DNA of 56,399 nucleotides from an uncultured Lachnospiraceae bacterium (GTDB lineage Bacteria; Bacillota; Clostridia; Lachnospirales; Lachnospiraceae): contig CANQBX010000020.1 of NCBI GenBank assembly GCA_947589095.1, positions 1 to 56,399 on the forward strand. The letters run 5' to 3'. A program made the position numbers and the translations under genes. How positions within the stretch are numbered: position 1 is the first letter of the stretch; each line of letters starts with the position of its first letter. Of the stretch, positions 1 through 7,915 are shown piece by piece. Below the pieces are notes generated by a model. It was not told where the DNA came from. It searched no databases and saw only the letters and a program-made list of their open reading frames with translations.

Positions 1-45
1 TCAAGTGGAGGTTGGAGAAAGACTAATTTCTACTTGGGCCCCTCA

Positions 46-70
46 GAAGTGGAAGTTAACTTTTCACTTC
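46..70. terminator. Palindromic hairpin upstream of dat
   Basis: GAAGTG (46-51) pairs with CACTTC (65-70) around the perfect palindrome AAGTTAACTT. No U-run follows on the plus strand. It may end a gene lying left of the window. In bases 1-45 I recognise nothing. Confidence 0.35.
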
Positions 71-109
71 ACCCAATGAATGCCGCGGCAGATTGCCGGC
101 GGCATTTTC

Positions 110-138
110 TTGCATCTGCTCCTGTTTTCTGCTATGAT
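110..138 (+). promoter_or_regulatory. Sigma-A type promoter of dat
   Basis: TTGCAT (110-115), a 17-base spacer and TATGAT (133-138) preceded by TGC, an extended -10. It would start transcription near 145, about 25 nt before the chosen dat start. Confidence 0.55.
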
Positions 139-169
139 GGGTCTGAAGAGTGCGGGAGGAGGAGAGACC

Positions 170-1045
170 ATGGATCATATAAGAGGTCGGGAGCCGGAGC
201 CTTCGGCGAAGATGAAGGATCTGGCCTTCTACAACGGAAGAATAACGCGGATCGCGGATATGATGATCCCGGCGGGCGACCGGGGCTTCTATTTCGGCGA
301 CGGAATTTATGAGGTGGCGATGGTGTTCCACCGGAAGATATTCGCGCTTGAGGAGCATCTGGACCGGATGGAGCAAAGCGCCGCGATGGTGCGTATCGAA
401 CTGCCGGCGCCGCGGCGGGAGATCGGAGAGCTCCTGCAGGAGCTGGCGGACCGGGTGGAGAGCGACTGTCAGTTTTTGTACTGGCAGATCACCAGGGGAA
501 CTGCGCCGCGCAATCATCTGTTTCCCGCGGGGACGCCGAGCAATCTCTATGTCTACAGCAAACCCTGGCCCGGCGTGGAGATGTCGGATGATTACCGGCT
601 GGTCAGCGTGAACGATACCCGGTTCTTAAACTGCAATATCAAGACGCTGAACCTGCTTCTGAATGTACTGGCGGCCCAGACGGCGAAGGAGAAGGGCTGT
701 CAGGAGGCGGTGTTCGTGCGGGACGGGATCGTGACGGAAGGTTCCCATTCGAACGTCTCCATGATCAAGGACGGCGTGTTCATTACGCACCCGGCGGACA
801 ATCGGATCCTGCCCGGAGTGGAGCGGAAGCATTTGATCGCGTATTGCGGGAAGCTGGGGATCCCGGTGGAGGAGCGGACCTTTACGCTCGGAGAGCTGAA
901 GGAGGCGGATGAGATCCTTATGTCCAGTACCAGCCATCCCAGCATGCGCGTCCGGGAGATCGACGGAACGGCCGCAGGGATGAAGGACGCGGCGACGGTG
1001 GAGAAGCTGCGGAGGATGTATCTGGATGAAGTGGAGGGCTGCTGA
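170..1045 (+). CDS. dat: D-amino-acid aminotransferase (class IV PLP enzyme)
   Basis: Predicted cytosolic PLP enzyme that moves amino groups between D-amino acids and 2-oxo acids, supplying or consuming D-Ala and D-Glu. The 291 residues match the usual length of D-alanine transaminases. The PLP lysine is K158 in the motif CNIKTLNLL, followed by the fold-type IV signature DGIVTEGSHSNV. The start at 170 is chosen because GGGAGGAGGAG lies just upstream and a promoter lies at 110-138; the longer frame from 80 would begin upstream of that promoter. A branched-chain aminotransferase or aminodeoxychorismate lyase is possible, but the CNIKTLNLL motif favours Dat. The P1 peptidase follows after 38 bases, probably in one operon. 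Confidence 0.85.
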   Translation: MDHIRGREPEPSAKMKDLAFYNGRITRIADMMIPAGDRGFYFGDGIYEVAMVFHRKIFALEEHLDRMEQSAAMVRIELPAPRREIGELLQELADRVESDCQFLYWQITRGTAPRNHLFPAGTPSNLYVYSKPWPGVEMSDDYRLVSVNDTRFLNCNIKTLNLLLNVLAAQTAKEKGCQEAVFVRDGIVTEGSHSNVSMIKDGVFITHPADNRILPGVERKHLIAYCGKLGIPVEERTFTLGELKEADEILMSSTSHPSMRVREIDGTAAGMKDAATVEKLRRMYLDEVEGC

Positions 1046-1083
1046 AGGCAGGCGCAGGCAGCTTTGTGAAAGGCGGATGGAAA

Positions 1084-2280
1084 ATGCAGAAAAAGAGAAT
1101 TCGGGATTACGGAGTCATCATCGGACGCATGCGTCCCGGCGCGCGCAACGCGATCACCGACGTGCCCGGCGTGAAAGTGGGTCATGTCACGATTCGGGAC
1201 GATACCCACCGCACCGGCGTCACGGTCGTCGTGCCGGGGCCGGACAACGCGTTTGTGAACAAATACACCGCCGCCTGCTATGTCCATAACGGTTTCGGCA
1301 AGAGCGCCGGGCTGGTGCAGATCGGGGAGCTGGGGACGCTGGAGACGCCCATCGCCCTGACCAATACGCTGAACGTGGGCCTGGTCTGGGACGGCATCGT
1401 CCAGTATACCGTCGACCGCTGCAGGGCGGAGGGCGTGAACGTGACCAGCTTAAATCCCGTGGTGGGCGAGTGTAATGACAGCGGACTCAGCGATATCGCC
1501 GCGCGCGCCGTGACGCAGGCGGACGTTCTGGCGGCGATCGCCGGGGCGGGCGAGGAATTTGAAGAAGGCGACGTGGGCGCGGGCACGGGTACGGTGTGCT
1601 ATGGCTTAAAGGGCGGCATCGGTTCCGCCTCCCGTGTGATCGAGATCGGCGGAAGGGAATATACGGTCGGCGTTCTGGTTCAGAGTAATTTCGGCTCCAC
1701 GGTCGATCTGACGGTCGGCGGGGCGCCGGTGGGCGAGAGGATCCTGCGGATGAAGGAATCCCGCAGGGATATGGCGGTCTCCCGGCAGGACCAGGGATCG
1801 ATCATGACGGTTCTGGCTACGGATCTTCCGGTGTCCGACCGTCAGCTGTATCGGATCATCCGGCGGACCGGCGTCGGGATCGCCCGTACGGGCGCGTACA
1901 CGGGGCATGGCAGCGGCGAGGTAATGATCGGCTTTACTACGGCCAACCGCGTGCCGAAGGATGTAGGAAACGCCGGGCGCGGCAGCGCGGGTCCAGGCAG
2001 CACGGCGAGCGACGCCACGGGGATCAGCGCCACTGGAACTGGCAGCACGCTGGCAGACGTGAAAGCCGCAGGAATCGGCGAACCGGCCGCCGCCGGGCTT
2101 CTGACGCAGACGGTGATCCATGAGGATCTGATTAATAAGGCGTTCCAGGCTGCGGCCGAAGCGTCGAACGAGGCGATTCTGAACTCCATGGTCTGCGCCG
2201 GACGCGCTGTGGGAAGGGACGGAAAGGTATATTACAGTCTGGCGGAGTTTTTGCCGGGGTGCCTGGAGGATCAGGCATAG
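1084..2280 (+). CDS. P1 family peptidase (DmpA/BapA-type aminopeptidase)
   Basis: N-terminal nucleophile hydrolase of the DmpA/L-aminopeptidase-D-esterase family; relatives remove N-terminal D- or L-residues or beta-amino acids. The N-terminus shows the family motif ITDVPGVKVGHVTI. The self-cleavage site and new N-terminal nucleophile is S239 in DQGSIMTVLATD, followed by the conserved GHGSGE stretch. Unusual is a low-complexity Gly/Ser/Ala/Thr insert of about 35 residues (roughly 295-330) near the C-terminus. ATG 1084 has GGCGGA at 6-base spacing and is preferred over an in-frame GTG at 1066. Neighbouring dat suggests release and then transamination of D-amino acids, which is inference. Confidence 0.85.
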   Translation: MQKKRIRDYGVIIGRMRPGARNAITDVPGVKVGHVTIRDDTHRTGVTVVVPGPDNAFVNKYTAACYVHNGFGKSAGLVQIGELGTLETPIALTNTLNVGLVWDGIVQYTVDRCRAEGVNVTSLNPVVGECNDSGLSDIAARAVTQADVLAAIAGAGEEFEEGDVGAGTGTVCYGLKGGIGSASRVIEIGGREYTVGVLVQSNFGSTVDLTVGGAPVGERILRMKESRRDMAVSRQDQGSIMTVLATDLPVSDRQLYRIIRRTGVGIARTGAYTGHGSGEVMIGFTTANRVPKDVGNAGRGSAGPGSTASDATGISATGTGSTLADVKAAGIGEPAAAGLLTQTVIHEDLINKAFQAAAEASNEAILNSMVCAGRAVGRDGKVYYSLAEFLPGCLEDQA

Positions 2281-2480
2281 AAAGAACCTGCCGGAGTGTC
2301 CGGGCGGTTGTGGTGGAAAAGGCCCGTCGGAGTGTCTGAATGGTCACAAGCATAGAAAGGGTGCGAAAGCAGCTCAGCCGGGACATTCAGGCAAGACAGG
2401 GCGAGAAAAACAGACCGCAGGAGAAACCGGCTGCGAAGGAAACAGAAGCGGCCTTTAAAGATACGGAGGATGATATTGAT

Positions 2481-3143
2481 ATGACGAAAAAGGAACTGGC
2501 TCTTACGATCATCGGGCGCCTGAAGAAGGAATATCCGATGGCGGAATGCACGCTGGATTACGACCAGGCGTGGAAGCTTCTGGTCAGCGTCCGTCTGGCC
2601 GCCCAGTGTACCGACGCCCGTGTGAATGTGGTGGTGCGGGAGCTGTACGCCAAGTTCCCGGACGTGGAGGCCCTGGCGGCCGCCGATCCGGCGGAGATCG
2701 AAGCCATTGTAAAGCCCTGCGGCCTGGGACACAGCAAGGCGCGCGATATCAGCGCATGCATGCGCGTCCTGCGGGATCAGTACGGAGGGAAGGTGCCGGA
2801 TGATTTCGACCGGCTGCTGGAGCTGCCCGGCGTGGGCCGCAAGAGCGCCAATCTGATCATGGGCGACGTATTCGGCAAGCCGGCCATTGTCACCGATACC
2901 CACTGTATCCGTCTGACCAACCGTATGGGGCTGGTAGACGGCATCAGGGAGCCGAAGAAGGTGGAGATGGCTTTATGGAAGATCATTCCGCCGGAGGAGG
3001 GCAGCGACTTCTGCCACCGTCTGGTCATGCACGGCCGCGACGTCTGTACGGCCCGGACGAAGCCTTACTGCGATAAATGCGTGCTGAATGACATTTGTCC
3101 GAAGGTGGGCGTACCCTCGGGCGCCGGAGACGCGGCGAAATGA
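2481..3143 (+). CDS. nth: Endonuclease III (DNA glycosylase/AP lyase)
   Basis: Base-excision repair enzyme that removes oxidised pyrimidines and cuts abasic sites. The 220 residues fit the family (about 210). The helix-hairpin-helix LPGVGRKSANLI carries the catalytic lysine K121, and the catalytic aspartate is D139 in VTDTHC. A C-terminal [4Fe-4S] loop has cysteines 189, 197, 200 and 206; its first spacing is seven residues where E. coli Nth has six. The frame is open from 2340, but ATG 2481 with GGAGGA ten bases upstream matches the family N-terminus, and the upstream extension is charged and non-conserved in look. The 200-base gap after the P1 gene holds CGGAGTGTC twice (about 2292 and 2328). 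Confidence 0.93.
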   Translation: MTKKELALTIIGRLKKEYPMAECTLDYDQAWKLLVSVRLAAQCTDARVNVVVRELYAKFPDVEALAAADPAEIEAIVKPCGLGHSKARDISACMRVLRDQYGGKVPDDFDRLLELPGVGRKSANLIMGDVFGKPAIVTDTHCIRLTNRMGLVDGIREPKKVEMALWKIIPPEEGSDFCHRLVMHGRDVCTARTKPYCDKCVLNDICPKVGVPSGAGDAAK

Positions 3144-3268
3144 CGGTTCCGCGGACGAAACGCGACTGTGGTTCCGCACGGGCGGCGGATCCGCGGTCAG
3201 GGCAGGAACGGACGCCGGCGGCGCCGGAAAGGATGAGGACAGGCCAGGAAACGGATGGAGGCGGCAGA

Positions 3269-3709
3269 ATGCGGAAATGGCTTTACAGGCTTCTGCAATG
3301 CAGCTGGGGACTGCCCCAGACGCTGGCCGGGGCCCTGCTGTATCTGCGTTACCGCAGATCGCCTCACGAGGCGCTGGGCGGTGCGGTCCATACCCGGTGG
3401 CCGCGCGGCGACGGGCTTTCTCTGGGAATGTTTATTTTCACGCCGGAAAGCGGCGGCGACTGGGACGGCCGGATGGTCTGGCACGAGTACGGACATACCT
3501 TTCAGTCGCTGATGCTGGGACCGCTGTATCTGCTTGTGATCGGGATTCCTTCCGCGGTCTGGTGTCTGTGCTTTCAGGATTACCGGAGAAAGAACCATGT
3601 GCCGTACGCGGCGTTTTATACAGAACGCTGGGCCGATCTGCTGGGAGCACGGCGGCAAGGCCGCAGGCACGCGGATGAGCCAACAGGAGACAGCGCCGGC
3701 GGGCGGTAG
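3269..3709 (+). CDS. Small membrane protein with HExxH motif
   Basis: 146 residues of unknown function. The middle reads WHEYGHTFQSLMLGPLYLLVIG, a possible zinc-binding HExxH (H72, E73, H76) running directly into a hydrophobic, probably membrane-spanning segment. A conserved-looking TERWADLLG follows with E119, which could be a third metal ligand as in gluzincin peptidases. I recall similar small HEYGH proteins in Lachnospiraceae but know no function. ATG 3269 has GGAGGCGG upstream; the open frame from 3095 is rejected because it overlaps nth and is low complexity. The C-terminus is Arg/Gly-rich and probably not conserved. Frame confidence is good, peptidase activity uncertain. Confidence 0.7.
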   Translation: MRKWLYRLLQCSWGLPQTLAGALLYLRYRRSPHEALGGAVHTRWPRGDGLSLGMFIFTPESGGDWDGRMVWHEYGHTFQSLMLGPLYLLVIGIPSAVWCLCFQDYRRKNHVPYAAFYTERWADLLGARRQGRRHADEPTGDSAGGR

Positions 3710-3743
3710 GGCGGAAACGGATCGGCAGGATGGGGTTGTATTT

Positions 3744-4718
3744 ATGAAGACGATTTCACAGGATATCAGGACCGGAGAATTGAAACAGATCTATCTGATC
3801 TTCGGGGAGGAAGCCTTTCTCAGGAAAAGCTATAAGAATCAGCTGAAGGCGGCGCTGATCGGCGACGACGCCATGAATTACCATTATTTTGAAGGCAAGG
3901 GGCTGGATCTTAAGGAGATCATAAGCCTTGCGGATACCATGCCGTTCTTCGGGGAGAGGCGCCTTCTGCAGATCGAGGACAGCGGCCTTTTCAAAGGAAG
4001 CGGAGCCGACGAGCTGGTGGAATATCTGCCGCAGATGCCGGATACCACGTATATGCTTTTCGTGGAGTCGGAGGTGGACAAGCGCAGCCGTCTCTATAAG
4101 GCAGTCCGGGAGAAGGGATACGCGGCGGAAATGAGCCGGCAGGATGAGAAGCAGCTGGCGTCCTGGGCCGGAGGGATTCTTGCCAGGGCCGGCCGGAGGA
4201 TCACCGCCCGGACGATGGAGCGTTTTCTTGCCAGGACCGGCGACGATATGGAAAATATCCGTATGGAGCTGGAGAAGCTGATCAGCTTTACCGAAGGGCG
4301 GGATGTGGTGACCGACGCGGATGTGGAAGCGATCTGCACGGAGCAGGTGACCGGCAGGATCTTCGAAATGGTGACGGCCATCGCCAACCGGAGAACAAAG
4401 GCGGCGCTGGATCTTTATGAAGATCTGCTGACGTTAAAGGAGCCGCCCATGCGGATCCTGTTCCTGATCGCCAGGCAGTTCAACCAGATCCTGCAGGTAA
4501 AGGAGCTGATGGAGGACGGCATGGGCCGCGATTCGATCGCGGCGCAGCTGAAGCTTAAGTCCTTTGTGGCGGGAAAGATCATGGCTCAGGCCAGAAGCTT
4601 TACACGGGAGCAGATACTTTCCTATGTGAACCTGTGCGTGGATTCCGAGGAAGCCGCCAAGACCGGACGGCTGAACGAGAGGATGGCCGTGGAACTGCTG
4701 ATCGCGAAGCAGTACTGA
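3744..4718 (+). CDS. holA: DNA polymerase III subunit delta
   Basis: Clamp-loader delta subunit that opens the sliding clamp during replication. The 324 residues match the family. The N-terminal motif IYLIFGEEAFLRKSYK is the degenerate P-loop-like beginning typical of HolA, followed by the AAA+ lid and a helical C-terminal collar domain (AVELLIAKQY end). ATG 3744 gives the family N-terminus; the longer frame from 3597 overlaps the preceding gene. Position next to rpsT, gpr, spoIIP, lepA and hemW is the order known from Bacillus and clostridia, which strongly supports the call. Confidence 0.93.
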   Translation: MKTISQDIRTGELKQIYLIFGEEAFLRKSYKNQLKAALIGDDAMNYHYFEGKGLDLKEIISLADTMPFFGERRLLQIEDSGLFKGSGADELVEYLPQMPDTTYMLFVESEVDKRSRLYKAVREKGYAAEMSRQDEKQLASWAGGILARAGRRITARTMERFLARTGDDMENIRMELEKLISFTEGRDVVTDADVEAICTEQVTGRIFEMVTAIANRRTKAALDLYEDLLTLKEPPMRILFLIARQFNQILQVKELMEDGMGRDSIAAQLKLKSFVAGKIMAQARSFTREQILSYVNLCVDSEEAAKTGRLNERMAVELLIAKQY

Positions 4719-4754
4719 AATGCAGACAGTTGGCAGTAAAACAGACAAATACAA

Positions 4755-4777
4755 GCAAGGCGTCACTGGCGCCTTGC
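4755..4777. terminator. Hairpin between holA and rpsT
   Basis: GCAAGGCG (4755-4762) and CGCCTTGC (4770-4777) with a 7-base loop. On the minus strand it is followed by a T-rich tract, so it probably backs up the rpsT terminator; on plus it lies just behind holA. Confidence 0.5.
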
Positions 4778-4794
4778 CTGCATGGAAATAAAAC

Positions 4795-4823
4795 AGACCT
4801 GTCCGCCGCGGTATGGACAGGTC
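4795..4823. terminator. Bidirectional terminator, holA/rpsT
   Basis: A perfect 10-bp stem AGACCTGTCC / GGACAGGTCT with a 9-base loop lies between the convergent holA and rpsT. T-rich sequence follows on both strands (TTCTTATGCTTT on plus, GTTTTATTT on minus). Confidence 0.8.
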
Positions 4824-4854
4824 TTTCTTATGCTTTCGGATCGAAACACGCCGC

Positions 4855-5118
4855 TTAAGCGATCGTGTTCACAGCCTTGCTGATGCGGGACACCTTCCTG
4901 GACGCGGTGTTGGAATGATAAACGCCCTTGGAAGCGGCTTTCTCGATCTCAGAGATGGCGCTTGTCAGCGCAGCCTGCGCAGCAGCCTTGTCACCGGCGG
5001 CGACGGCAGCGTCCACCTTCTTCATAGCGGTCTTTACTCTGGAACGGATCATCTTGTTGCGGGCAGCCTTGGTCTCGCTCACCAGGATTCTTTTCTTCGC
5101 GGATTTAATGTTAGCCAA
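4855..5118 (-). CDS. rpsT: 30S ribosomal protein S20
   Basis: Primary binder of 16S rRNA in the small ribosomal subunit. The 87 residues match the family. The Lys/Arg-rich N-terminus MANIKSAKKRILVSE, the motif RNKMIRSRVKTAMKKVD and the C-terminal NTASRKVSRISKAVN are characteristic. The start codon is TTG, with GGAGGTG upstream on the minus strand. E. coli rpsT also starts with UUG, a feature linked there to autogenous translational control, so the same could hold here (inference). A strong promoter at 5213-5241 leaves a leader of about 90 nt. It is the only minus-strand gene in this block. Confidence 0.97.
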   Translation of the reverse strand: MANIKSAKKRILVSETKAARNKMIRSRVKTAMKKVDAAVAAGDKAAAQAALTSAISEIEKAASKGVYHSNTASRKVSRISKAVNTIA

Positions 5119-5212
5119 TCTGTTACACCTCCGATATATTGGTCTGGTTTATTATGTGCTGTGTTTGCATCAAAGCCTGGACACGGACAGTTCAATGTAA
5201 ACATACGCTAGT

Positions 5213-5241
5213 ATTTTATAGGATTTACGGGGGATTGTCAA
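5213..5241 (-). promoter_or_regulatory. rpsT promoter
   Basis: On the minus strand TTGACA (5241-5236), a 17-base spacer and TAAAAT (5218-5213): near-consensus sigma-A promoter. Confidence 0.8.
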
Positions 5242-5315
5242 TACATATTTCGGATGAATTTTGTGAAAGATGGTACAGGGGAGTCTGAGGACATTTATGG
5301 AAAGGAGAGAGGCAG

Positions 5316-6314
5316 ATGTTCGAGATTCGGACCGATCTGGCGGTAGAGGAGAAGGAAAGCTTTCAGGGGAACGGCGGCGAAATATCCGGGGTATCCCTGC
5401 GGGAGTGGAGGAAGGCGTCCAGTTCCATCAAGATGACGGAGGTAAAGATCCTGGACGAGGCGGGGGAGCGGGCCATGGGAAAACCGAGAGGAACCTACCT
5501 GACGATGGAAGCGAAACAGATGGGGCGCGAGGACAAGGGCTATCATCGGGAGGTATCAAAGGAGCTGGCGGCCCAGCTGCGGAGGATGATCCGGGGACTG
5601 CGGAAACGCCGGGCTCTTCCGGCCGGAGATCCGCTTCAGGTGCTGGTAGTGGGACTTGGCAATCCGTCAGTGACGCCGGACGCGCTGGGGCCGGGAGTTC
5701 TGGGGAATCTTCGGGTCAACCGCAATCTGCGCGCCGCCTCCGGCCTGCCGCCCGATGACGGCGAGGCGGTGATTCTGAGCGGAATCGTGCCGGGCGTCAT
5801 GGCGCAGACCGGCATGGAGACGGCGGAGATCGTGGGCGGGATCCTGCACGAGACGGCGCCGGATCTGCTCATTGCCATCGACGCCCTGGCGGCCCGAAGC
5901 ATCCGCCGCCTTGGAACGACGATCCAGCTGACGGATACCGGCATTCAGCCCGGCTCCGGTGTGGGAAACCACAGGCACAGCCTGACCGAAGAGGTTCTTG
6001 GTATTCCGGTGCTGGCGATCGGCGTGCCTACGGTGGTGGGAGCGGCCGCCATCGTCCACGATACCGTCTCCGCGCTGATCGGGACGCTGTGGAGCCGCGC
6101 GGAGACGAAGAGCGCGGGCGATTATATGGACGGGCTGCCGCCGGACGAGCAGTACCAGCTGATCCGCGAGCTTCTGGAGCCGGAATTCGGCCAGCTGTAC
6201 GTGACGCCGCCGGACATTGACCAGACGGTGAAGCGTCTCGGCTATACGATCTCAGAGGGGATCCATCTGGCATTTTATGAAAACCCGCAAGATGACGAAG
6301 AGTACGGCATATGA
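5316..6314 (+). CDS. gpr: GPR germination protease
   Basis: Spore protease that degrades small acid-soluble spore proteins at germination. The 332 residues fall in the usual range. Two conserved acidic residues of this atypical aspartic protease are visible: D122 in NPSVTPDALGP and D189 in IAIDALAARS. The stretch LTDTGIQPGSGVGNHR is a family hallmark. The N-terminus MFEIRTDLAVEE resembles the GPR propeptide region, which is removed by self-processing in Bacillus. The RBS GGAAAGGAGAG precedes ATG 5316. spoIIP follows after 30 bases. I expect forespore (sigma-G type) control, but I could not find a convincing sigma-G promoter upstream. Confidence 0.95.
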   Translation: MFEIRTDLAVEEKESFQGNGGEISGVSLREWRKASSSIKMTEVKILDEAGERAMGKPRGTYLTMEAKQMGREDKGYHREVSKELAAQLRRMIRGLRKRRALPAGDPLQVLVVGLGNPSVTPDALGPGVLGNLRVNRNLRAASGLPPDDGEAVILSGIVPGVMAQTGMETAEIVGGILHETAPDLLIAIDALAARSIRRLGTTIQLTDTGIQPGSGVGNHRHSLTEEVLGIPVLAIGVPTVVGAAAIVHDTVSALIGTLWSRAETKSAGDYMDGLPPDEQYQLIRELLEPEFGQLYVTPPDIDQTVKRLGYTISEGIHLAFYENPQDDEEYGI

Positions 6315-6344
6315 TGTTACAGCTTTGGCTGTGGGGAAAGGCGG

Positions 6345-7766
6345 GTGGCGGACTTGAGAAGACAGTACAGGGCGGACGCGGTGCTCAGGATGATCATGGT
6401 ACTGGTGGGCCTGGGACTCATGATGGCCTGGTTATATAAGGCGCTGGCGGTAAAGGACAGCCTGCTGGGCGCTGTCGTAAAGCCCTGGGGAGAGGCGGCC
6501 GCGGCGAAACGGGAGGAGGGAGCGGCGCTGCCGGCGGAGCTGGCCGTAAGCCGGGGAAAAGAGTGGCTGACCGAGGGGCTTGCCTTCCTGCTGCGCCGAT
6601 GCGGGTCGCCGGAATATCAAACGGAGGAGCCGCTGCGGGAGGCGGCTTCCTGGCTGTTTCCGCACAGTCCGCTCTGCCGGTTCATGGCAGCCGGGGCCGG
6701 TTCTGCGGCAGCTAGGGCCGGGGATCCGGATCCCTCGTACGCCGATTATCTGGCCAGACAGAAACTGATGAACGAATCCTGGTACCTGGCGCTTTACGGG
6801 GACGAGAACAGCCTTGCGGGTCCTCTTGGGCCGCTGGGAACGGGAGCGGCGGAGGAAGCGGAGCCGGCCGGGCCGGGACAGGATCCGAAGGGACCGGTTA
6901 CGGGAGGGCCTCTGGGACTGTCTCAGGAGGAGAGTGCGTTCCGGCAGATGACAAGCCTGACTCCGGCGTACCACCGGCGCGACGGCCTGGCGGTGACCGG
7001 AACGGCCTATGTGCTGGAGCAGCTTAACGACTTTGATTTCCTGATGCAGAATTTCTACAGCGTTCACGCGTCTACTACGGCCGGGCGGGAGGAAATAAAC
7101 GCGGCGGCGCTTCTGGCCAGGGATCTTTCGATAGAGAAAGGGACAGACAAGCCGCAGATTCTCATTTATCACACCCATTCCCAGGAAACCTTCTGCGATT
7201 ACAGTCCGGAGAATCCGGAGGCTACCGTGGTCGGTATCGGCAACCGGCTGACGGAATTGCTGCAGAACAAAGGCTACGGGGTTATACACGATACCACCGC
7301 CTATGATATCATGGACGGCGAGCTGGACCGGAACCACGCGTACAATTACGCCCTGGACGGCATTTCCGCGATCCTTCAGGCCAATCCGTCCATTCAGGTG
7401 GTGCTGGATATCCACCGGGACGGAGTGAGCGAATCGGTTCATCTGGTGACGGAGATCGACGGAAAGCCCACGGCCAGAATCATGTTCTTCAACGGTATGA
7501 GCCAGACGCCGGAGGGGCCCATCGAGTATCTGCCGAATCCTTTCCGGGAGGACAATCTGGCCTTCAGCCTGCAGCTGCAGCTGGACGCGGCGGCGTATTA
7601 TCCGGGCTTTACACGGAAGATCTATTTAAAGGGACTGCGTTACAATCTCCATGTGCGTCCGCGTTCCTCGCTGATCGAGGTCGGAGCGCAGACGAATACG
7701 TATGAGGAGGCGCTTAACGCCATGGAACCGCTGGCGGAGCTTCTGGACATGACGCTGGGAGGCTGA
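6345..7766 (+). CDS. spoIIP: Stage II sporulation protein P (engulfment hydrolase)
   Basis: Peptidoglycan amidase/endopeptidase of the SpoIID-SpoIIM-SpoIIP engulfment machine, acting at the septum of the sporulating cell. It has 473 residues, an N-terminal membrane anchor (about residues 10-34) and a variable, Pro/Gly/Glu-rich linker (about 165-200). The amidase domain begins near 270: H276, H278 and E281 in IYHTHSQETF, then VVLDIHRDG further on. The start is GTG 6345 with GGGGAAAGG upstream; an in-frame TTG at 6354 is an alternative. Its place behind gpr matches other spore-formers. Confidence 0.94.
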   Translation: MADLRRQYRADAVLRMIMVLVGLGLMMAWLYKALAVKDSLLGAVVKPWGEAAAAKREEGAALPAELAVSRGKEWLTEGLAFLLRRCGSPEYQTEEPLREAASWLFPHSPLCRFMAAGAGSAAARAGDPDPSYADYLARQKLMNESWYLALYGDENSLAGPLGPLGTGAAEEAEPAGPGQDPKGPVTGGPLGLSQEESAFRQMTSLTPAYHRRDGLAVTGTAYVLEQLNDFDFLMQNFYSVHASTTAGREEINAAALLARDLSIEKGTDKPQILIYHTHSQETFCDYSPENPEATVVGIGNRLTELLQNKGYGVIHDTTAYDIMDGELDRNHAYNYALDGISAILQANPSIQVVLDIHRDGVSESVHLVTEIDGKPTARIMFFNGMSQTPEGPIEYLPNPFREDNLAFSLQLQLDAAAYYPGFTRKIYLKGLRYNLHVRPRSSLIEVGAQTNTYEEALNAMEPLAELLDMTLGG

Positions 7767-7797
7767 AAATCGTCCCGCAATATTGCCTTTTCCCAGA

Positions 7798-7842
7798 TTG
7801 CAAGTTGGAGGAAAAAATGGTATAATCTCGCCAGAGATTATA
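7798..7842 (+). promoter_or_regulatory. lepA promoter with palindromic -10 region
   Basis: TTGCAA (7798-7803), a 17-base spacer and consensus TATAAT (7821-7826). The -10 is the first half of a perfect 9-bp inverted repeat, TATAATCTC (7821-7829) and GAGATTATA (7834-7842), with loop GCCA. This could be an operator or a hairpin close to the mRNA 5' end. Confidence 0.65.
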
Positions 7843-7915
7843 CCGCGCCGGTTCGCGCCCGAACGACCGCGTATATTTTGACAGGCAGAGAAAGATAAGC
7901 GAAAGGAATCCATAT

